This document shows positions 4,850 through 8,605 of a DNA stretch of 8,605 nucleotides, in pieces; the stretch's first letter is position 1; each line of letters opens with the position of its first letter. Below the pieces are notes generated by a model. That model was not told the origin of the DNA. It did no database searches and was given only the letters and a program-made list of their open reading frames with translations. The stretch spans positions 1-8,605 of the forward strand of contig JASLAV010001236.1 of NCBI GenBank assembly GCA_030146905.1, given 5' to 3'. Position numbers and translations under genes: made by a program. Source of the DNA: Lentzea sp. (GTDB lineage Bacteria > Actinomycetota > Actinomycetes > Mycobacteriales > Pseudonocardiaceae).

Positions 4850-7102
4850 GTGACGCTACGACAGGAACGCTCATCCGTGTCCCGTCGTTTGGCGTACGTC
4901 GTCATCAGCGTGGTCTTCGCCAACTACCTCGGCAACGCGTTCTCCTACGTTCTGCTCGCCGGCCCGACTCCCGCGCGCATCGCGACATCACTCGCCTGCC
5001 TGCTCATGATCGGGTACCTGCAGCTGCGGGTGTTCAGCCGGCCGGGGTCCGACCTGCGTTCAGGCAAGGCGTATCTCGCGCTGGGCGTCATGGCCGGGCT
5101 CGTGTACGCGCCGGTCCCGTTCTTCCCCAACGCATGGCACGGCATGCCCGGCTTCCTGGCGGGCAGCGCGCTGCTGGTCCTGCCGGGCCGGGTGCGGTGG
5201 CTGGTGTTCTTCGCGGTGGCGCTCAGCAACGGCGCGATCAGGTCGTTGTACGTCAGCGACCCGGCCCAGCTGGCCTACTACGTGGTGCAGTCGATGGTCG
5301 CCGGCATGGTCGTCTACGGCATGTCCCGGCTCCCGACGCTGGTCAAGGAGCTGGAAACCGCCCGCTCCGAGCTCGCTGACCTCGCGGTCTCGCAAGAGCG
5401 CCTGCGGTTCGCCCGCGACCTGCACGACCTGCTCGGGTTCAGCCTGTCCGCGATCACGCTGAAGGTCGAACTGGCCTGCAGGCTGATCGGCGCGCACACC
5501 GAACGCGCCGTGCGGGAACTGGCGGAAATCCTGAGCATCGCCCGCGAGGCCTTGGCGGACGTTCGTGCGGTGGCCTCGAGCTACCGCGAGCTGTCGCTGG
5601 GCGACGAGATCGAGTCGGCGCGATCGGTGCTGACCGCCGCGGGTGTGCGGACCACGATCGAAACGGACCACCCCGACCTCTCACCCCGATCCCGGACGGT
5701 GCTCGCGACCGTGCTGCGCGAGGGCGTGACCAACCTGCTGCGGCACAGCGAGGCAACCCGCTGCACGATCACGATCTCCGGCACGGACCGGCTGGCGTCG
5801 ATCGACATCGTCAACGACGGAGCACTCGCCGAAACCAGTACCGAGCTGGGCAGCGGTCTGAGCAACCTCACCACCCGCACCTCGGCCATCGGCGGTTCCC
5901 TGCTCGCCCGGACCGCCTCGGACGGCACCTACCACCTGCACGCCGAAGTGCCGGTGGAACCGGCACCGGAGAACCCGGCGAAAGCCCCGCGCTTCTCGGG
6001 CCCGCCGATCGCGACGCGGTTCGCGCAGGTGCTGATCACGGCCGTGGTGGTCGGGTACGCGGCGATGGCGATGACGCTGGTGACGTACTACCCGGTCGGG
6101 CCGAGCGGGATCGAGGTCGCCGCGATCGGCATCGTCGGCACCGCCGTGCTCGTGCTGGGCGTGGTGATCCGCCCGCACATCCGGCTGAGCCTGTCTCAAC
6201 GTGTCGCGGTGCTCGGCGGGCTGGCGCTGTGCGTGTACGTCCCTCCGCTGGTGTTCGGCAACCCCTACCTCGCGGGAGTGCCCGGCTTCCTCGCCGGAGC
6301 GGGGGCACTGCTGTTGCCCCGCCGCGCCGGGTGGATCGCGTTCTTCTCGGTGGTCGTGCTGCAGGGCGTGATCTACAGCGCGCTCGGCGAGAGCACTGTG
6401 GCCATCGCGTACGGCGTGATGGCCACGACCAACCACGGCCTGGTGCTCTACGCGTTGACACGGCTGCGGTCCATGGTGAACGAGTTGCACGAGGCGCGGG
6501 AGGAGCTCGCGGCGGCGGCCGTCACGCAGGAGAGGCTGCGGTTCGCCCGCGACCTGCACGACCTGCTGGGTTACAGCCTCTCCGCCATCACGCTGAAGAG
6601 CGAGCTCACGCACCGGCTGGTCGCGGTCGCCCCGGAGCGGGCGCGGCAGGAGCTCACCGAGGTGCTGGAGATCTCGCGGCAGGCGCTCGCGGACGTGCGG
6701 TCGGTGGCGCTGAGCTACCGCGAGCTGTCGTTTGACGAGGAGACCCAGTCGGCGCAGGCGCTGCTGTCCGCGGCCGACATCGAGGTCACCGTGCGGATCG
6801 ACGCGTGCGACCAGCTGCCCACCGAGGTGAAGGTGACGCTCGCGACCGTGCTCCGCGAGGGCGTGACGAACCTGTTGCGCCACAGCAAGGCCGAGCGCTG
6901 CGAGATCGTGCTGGAGAGCTCGCGGCACCTCGTCACGATGGACATCGTGAACGACGGGATCTCCGCGAACGGGGAGAGGTCCCGCGACGGCAGCGGGATC
7001 GGCAACCTCACCACCCGCGTCCGCGCGCTCGGCGGTGACCTGCGGGCCGGTCCCACTCCGGAGCACACCTACCGGTTGCGGGCCGAGATCCCCATCCTCT
7101 AG
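4850..7102 (+). CDS. Double sensor histidine kinase: two complete membrane HisKA_3 kinases fused in tandem
   Basis: The 750-aa product is two DesK/NarX-class sensor kinases in one chain. Module 1 has about five hydrophobic membrane segments (residues about 10-160), a short coiled-coil linker (ELETARSELADLAVSQERLR), the H-box RFARDLHDLLGFSLSAITLK with phosphoacceptor His192, and an HATPase_c domain with N-box EGVTNLLRHS (N295) and GSGLSNLTTR. Module 2 (from about 380) repeats the order: membrane segments, H-box RFARDLHDLLGYSLSAITLK with His570, N-box N674, and GSGIGNLTTR. The two histidines are exactly 378 residues apart. Both modules keep all catalytic motifs, so both may be active. GTG 4850 is preferred because GGGAG lies 5 bases upstream; an in-frame ATG at 4760 lacks a nearby ribosome site and adds a non-hydrophobic tail. 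No response regulator follows in the window. The 99-bp gap after the SagB-like gene may contain its own promoter. The signal it senses is unknown. Confidence 0.92.
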   Translation: MTLRQERSSVSRRLAYVVISVVFANYLGNAFSYVLLAGPTPARIATSLACLLMIGYLQLRVFSRPGSDLRSGKAYLALGVMAGLVYAPVPFFPNAWHGMPGFLAGSALLVLPGRVRWLVFFAVALSNGAIRSLYVSDPAQLAYYVVQSMVAGMVVYGMSRLPTLVKELETARSELADLAVSQERLRFARDLHDLLGFSLSAITLKVELACRLIGAHTERAVRELAEILSIAREALADVRAVASSYRELSLGDEIESARSVLTAAGVRTTIETDHPDLSPRSRTVLATVLREGVTNLLRHSEATRCTITISGTDRLASIDIVNDGALAETSTELGSGLSNLTTRTSAIGGSLLARTASDGTYHLHAEVPVEPAPENPAKAPRFSGPPIATRFAQVLITAVVVGYAAMAMTLVTYYPVGPSGIEVAAIGIVGTAVLVLGVVIRPHIRLSLSQRVAVLGGLALCVYVPPLVFGNPYLAGVPGFLAGAGALLLPRRAGWIAFFSVVVLQGVIYSALGESTVAIAYGVMATTNHGLVLYALTRLRSMVNELHEAREELAAAAVTQERLRFARDLHDLLGYSLSAITLKSELTHRLVAVAPERARQELTEVLEISRQALADVRSVALSYRELSFDEETQSAQALLSAADIEVTVRIDACDQLPTEVKVTLATVLREGVTNLLRHSKAERCEIVLESSRHLVTMDIVNDGISANGERSRDGSGIGNLTTRVRALGGDLRAGPTPEHTYRLRAEIPIL
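5401..5464 (+). repeat. Internal direct repeat, copy 1 (H-box of kinase module 1)
   Basis: This 64-bp segment matches 6535-6598 at 58 of 64 positions by my hand alignment, in the same frame and 1134 bp (378 codons) apart. It encodes the phosphoacceptor-histidine region. Differences are mostly third-position, with one Phe/Tyr change, so part of the similarity reflects selection on the motif. It is the best-conserved trace of the duplication that made the double kinase. Confidence 0.85.
6535..6598 (+). repeat. Internal direct repeat, copy 2 (H-box of kinase module 2)
   Basis: Second copy of the 64-bp H-box repeat described for 5401-5464. The surrounding kinase domains are also similar at protein level (for example EGVTNLLRHS and SYRELS occur in both), whereas the membrane regions have diverged strongly. 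Confidence 0.85.
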
Positions 7103-7123
7103 CCGGCGAGCGCCGGCGGGTTT
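7103..7123 (+). terminator. GC-rich hairpin directly after the kinase stop; possible terminator
   Basis: CCGGCG (7103-7108) pairs with CGCCGG (7111-7116), beginning one base after the TAG stop; realistically a 5-bp stem with a GAGC loop. It is followed by CGGG and only three T residues, so it is a weak rho-independent terminator at best. It sits between convergent transcription units, where a terminator is expected. Confidence 0.45.
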
Positions 7124-7171
7124 CGTAGCGCTCGAACACGGCGTTGTGGTCGCCGTTCGCCCGCTGGCGCA

Positions 7172-7279
7172 GTGCGCGGCGTCGCCCTCGTCCAGGAGAG
7201 GGTGGACAGCGCGGTCGCCAGGAGCGAGCTCCCGCCGGTCGACGCGCACTTCCCGGCCGGCATCAGGGCGGTCGGCTAG
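7172..7279 (+). pseudogene. Possible 3' remnant of a gene or 35-codon small ORF, convergent with the P-loop protein
   Basis: In one plus-strand frame from GTG 7172 to TAG 7277-7279, all 35 sense codons end in G or C, the coding signature of this genome. The end reads SELPPVDAHFPAGIRAVG. The stop overlaps the convergent gene's stop in a CTAG, a common arrangement for real neighbouring actinomycete genes. There is no ribosome-binding site before the GTG, and further upstream this frame loses its GC3 bias, so a truncated remnant or a missed frameshift is more likely than an intact gene. No family recognised. Confidence 0.25.
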
Positions 7280-7755
7280 CGCCGGTCGAACAGGCCCAGT
7301 TCGTCGTCGTCGGGAGCCTCGAACACCCGTGCGTACCCGGCCAGCAGCTCGGGGGTGATCACCGCCGTGGTCCCCTGGCGGTTGCGGACGCCGAGCCGGC
7401 GCACGAGCTCGTCGAACGGCACCGCGAGGTGGCGGAGCTCGACGGAGGCGCCCAGCGCACGGGCCATCTCGCGCAGCTCGTCGCGCTCCGCACGTCCCCA
7501 GAAACCGAACTCCAGGACCACGTTCTGCCCGAGCCGCAGCAGGTCCCGCGCGAGCGCGCGGAACCGACGCTCCAGCCGGTCGCGGAACGGTTCGTCGAAC
7601 AGGTCGACCCCGAGGTCGGAGATCCACTCGTCGGGGCACAGGCGCACGGCGGGAACGTCGCGTTCCAGCCGCTTCGCCAGCGTGGTCTTGCCGGAGCCCG
7701 GCAGCCCGCACAGCAGGATCAGCCTCGGCGCGCGCTCACCACCCACGTGGCTCAT
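7276..7755 (-). CDS. Small P-loop NTPase / putative kinase (zeta-toxin / COG0645-like)
   Basis: The 159-aa product is a predicted ATP-dependent phosphotransferase of the single-domain P-loop kinase type. Walker A is GLPGSGKT at residues 17-24 after a hydrophobic strand (LILLC). CPDEWISDLG supplies the acidic residue expected near the acceptor, and QNVVLEFGFWGRAERDELRE holds the second strand and an Arg-containing lid-like segment. These features are typical of proteins annotated as AAA-family ATPases related to zeta toxin and chloramphenicol phosphotransferase; the substrate is unknown. Start ATG 7755 is the only sensible one but has a weak ribosome site. It lies 37 bp downstream of the KSIII-like gene on the same strand, so co-transcription is likely. 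A role in self-resistance or substrate phosphorylation in the pathway is possible but unsupported; it may also be an ordinary neighbour. Confidence 0.8.
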   Translation of the reverse strand: MSHVGGERAPRLILLCGLPGSGKTTLAKRLERDVPAVRLCPDEWISDLGVDLFDEPFRDRLERRFRALARDLLRLGQNVVLEFGFWGRAERDELREMARALGASVELRHLAVPFDELVRRLGVRNRQGTTAVITPELLAGYARVFEAPDDDELGLFDRR

Positions 7756-7792
7756 GCTCGCACGAGGCCGTCCGCGCGGCTCACAGGATTTC

Positions 7793-8605
7793 TCAGAGCA
7801 TCTCGATGACCGCGCAGCCCCAGCTGTAGCCGGCGCCCACGCCGAACATCACGATCCGCTGGCCGGAGGTCGCCTTGCCGGTCTGCACGAGGTGGTCGAG
7901 GCTCGCGAACTGGTCGCCGGCGCCGAGGTGGCCGACCGTGCGGCTCCACGACCACGTGGTGCGCTCGGGTTCGAGGTCGTACGGGCGCAGGTAGTTCACG
8001 TCGAGGCGCCGGCGGCCGAAGTGCGGCAGGATCACCCAGTCGGCGTCGCCGATCTTCATGTCGGCGTCGGACAGCGCCTGCTCGACGGCGAGCGCCTGGC
8101 CCGCGTTGGCCTTGTTGATGCCGTAGGAGAGGCCGAACTCGCGGCTGAACGTCTGCTTGGCCTCCTCGAAGTCCACCGGGATGCGGTGCGAGAACGGCGC
8201 GAGGCCGAACGGCACGTCGCCGCGGTGCAGCGGTTCGAGGTCGGAGTCGGCGTTGATGGCCAGCGAGAGCAGCTTGGCGTACCCGCCGCGGGTGGACAGC
8301 ACGATGGCCGACGCGCCGTCGCCGTAGGGCGTTCCGGGATCCGTGCGCCACCTGTCGATGCCGGGCAGGCAGAAGCGGTCGGACGACGTCAGCAGGGCGT
8401 CTCTGCCCGGCCTCGCGGTCAGGTAGGACACCGCGAGGTCCATGGCGGCGAGACCACCGTTGGACATCTGCCGGATCTCCAGCGCCAGGCAGGAGTTCCG
8501 CACCGTCTCGCGCTGGATGTAGGAGCCGACGGGCCACAGGTCCTGGCCCTGGTGGTAGGTGGTGGCGTGCAGGATCAGGTCGACGTCGTCGGGCGCGGAT
8601 CCCGC
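7793..8605 (-). CDS. KSIII (FabH-like) homologue with Ser in place of the active-site Cys, DpsC/CerJ-type (N-terminus beyond right edge)
   Basis: The frame is open to the right edge and gives 270 residues, missing about the first 60-70 of a 330-345-aa protein. VDLILHATTYHQGQDLWPVG then SYIQRE is the FabH-type strand and substrate-gate region. The nucleophile elbow reads EIRQMSNGGLAAMDLA; FabH enzymes have Cys at this Ser (codon 8462-8464). The catalytic His is kept in ILPHFGRRR (8021-8023). The usual GNTSAAS Asn motif is replaced by VGHLGAGDQ with an Asp (7913-7915). Family knowledge: DpsC of the daunorubicin pathway has a serine here and selects a propionyl starter, and CerJ-like KSIII proteins act as O-acyltransferases. 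The C-terminus GVGAGYSWGCAVIEML is normal. So it probably primes the type II PKS with a non-acetate starter or transfers an acyl group. It is upstream of, and likely co-transcribed with, the P-loop protein. Confidence 0.9.
   Translation of the reverse strand, partial: AGSAPDDVDLILHATTYHQGQDLWPVGSYIQRETVRNSCLALEIRQMSNGGLAAMDLAVSYLTARPGRDALLTSSDRFCLPGIDRWRTDPGTPYGDGASAIVLSTRGGYAKLLSLAINADSDLEPLHRGDVPFGLAPFSHRIPVDFEEAKQTFSREFGLSYGINKANAGQALAVEQALSDADMKIGDADWVILPHFGRRRLDVNYLRPYDLEPERTTWSWSRTVGHLGAGDQFASLDHLVQTGKATSGQRIVMFGVGAGYSWGCAVIEML

Noticed and set aside
4147..5379. 410-aa plus-strand frame overlapping the SagB-like and kinase genes
   Set aside because: Arg-rich shadow frame spanning two well supported genes.
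5681..7711. 676-aa minus-strand open frame opposite the kinase
   Set aside because: Shadow frame across two real genes; composition is Arg/Gly/Asp-rich with no domain.

Overview
The base composition is strongly GC-rich, with nearly all third codon positions G or C, GTG starts alongside ATG, and short gaps or overlaps between genes. Together with a SARP-family regulator, type II polyketide synthase parts and a peptide-modifying YcaO enzyme, this points to a secondary-metabolite region of a filamentous actinomycete (Streptomyces, or a Pseudonocardiales genus such as Lentzea or Amycolatopsis; the genus cannot be fixed from the sequence alone). No rRNA, tRNA, CRISPR array, insertion sequence or origin was recognised.

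Left block (1-1428, all minus strand): the 5' end of a polyketide aromatase/cyclase running off the left edge, a complete type II PKS acyl carrier protein just upstream of it, and a small SARP transcriptional activator. A 213-bp non-coding stretch separates the SARP from the ACP. The minimal ketosynthase pair (KS-alpha/KS-beta) is not in its usual place directly upstream of the ACP.

Central block (1637-7102, all plus strand): a compact RiPP (ribosomally made, modified peptide) cassette. It has a 63-aa cysteine-free candidate precursor peptide, and a 753-aa fused cyclodehydratase (leader-binding domain, E1-like zinc domain, YcaO) whose ATG overlaps the precursor stop as ATGA. Next come a 214-aa protein resembling only the N-terminal half of SagB-type azoline dehydrogenases, and an orphan membrane sensor kinase that is an internal tandem duplication of two complete DesK/NarX-like kinases in one polypeptide. 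The 208-bp divergent region between SARP and precursor holds repeats that look like activator sites: two GCATTAGC copies exactly 22 bp apart flanking a perfect inverted repeat.

Right block (7276-8605, minus strand): a small P-loop kinase-like protein downstream of a KSIII homologue open at the right edge. The KSIII has Ser where the nucleophilic Cys is expected, as in the starter-unit enzyme DpsC of daunorubicin biosynthesis.

Working picture (inference): a type II PKS locus, possibly with a non-acetate starter or an acyltransfer step, contains or abuts a TOMM-like RiPP cassette. The SARP may control both directions from the shared intergenic region. Whether this is one hybrid pathway or two neighbouring pathways cannot be decided from the window. 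The most unusual points are the cysteine-free substrate, the SagB-like protein with no oxidoreductase domain, the double-headed kinase without a visible response regulator, and the nesting of the cassette between polyketide genes.
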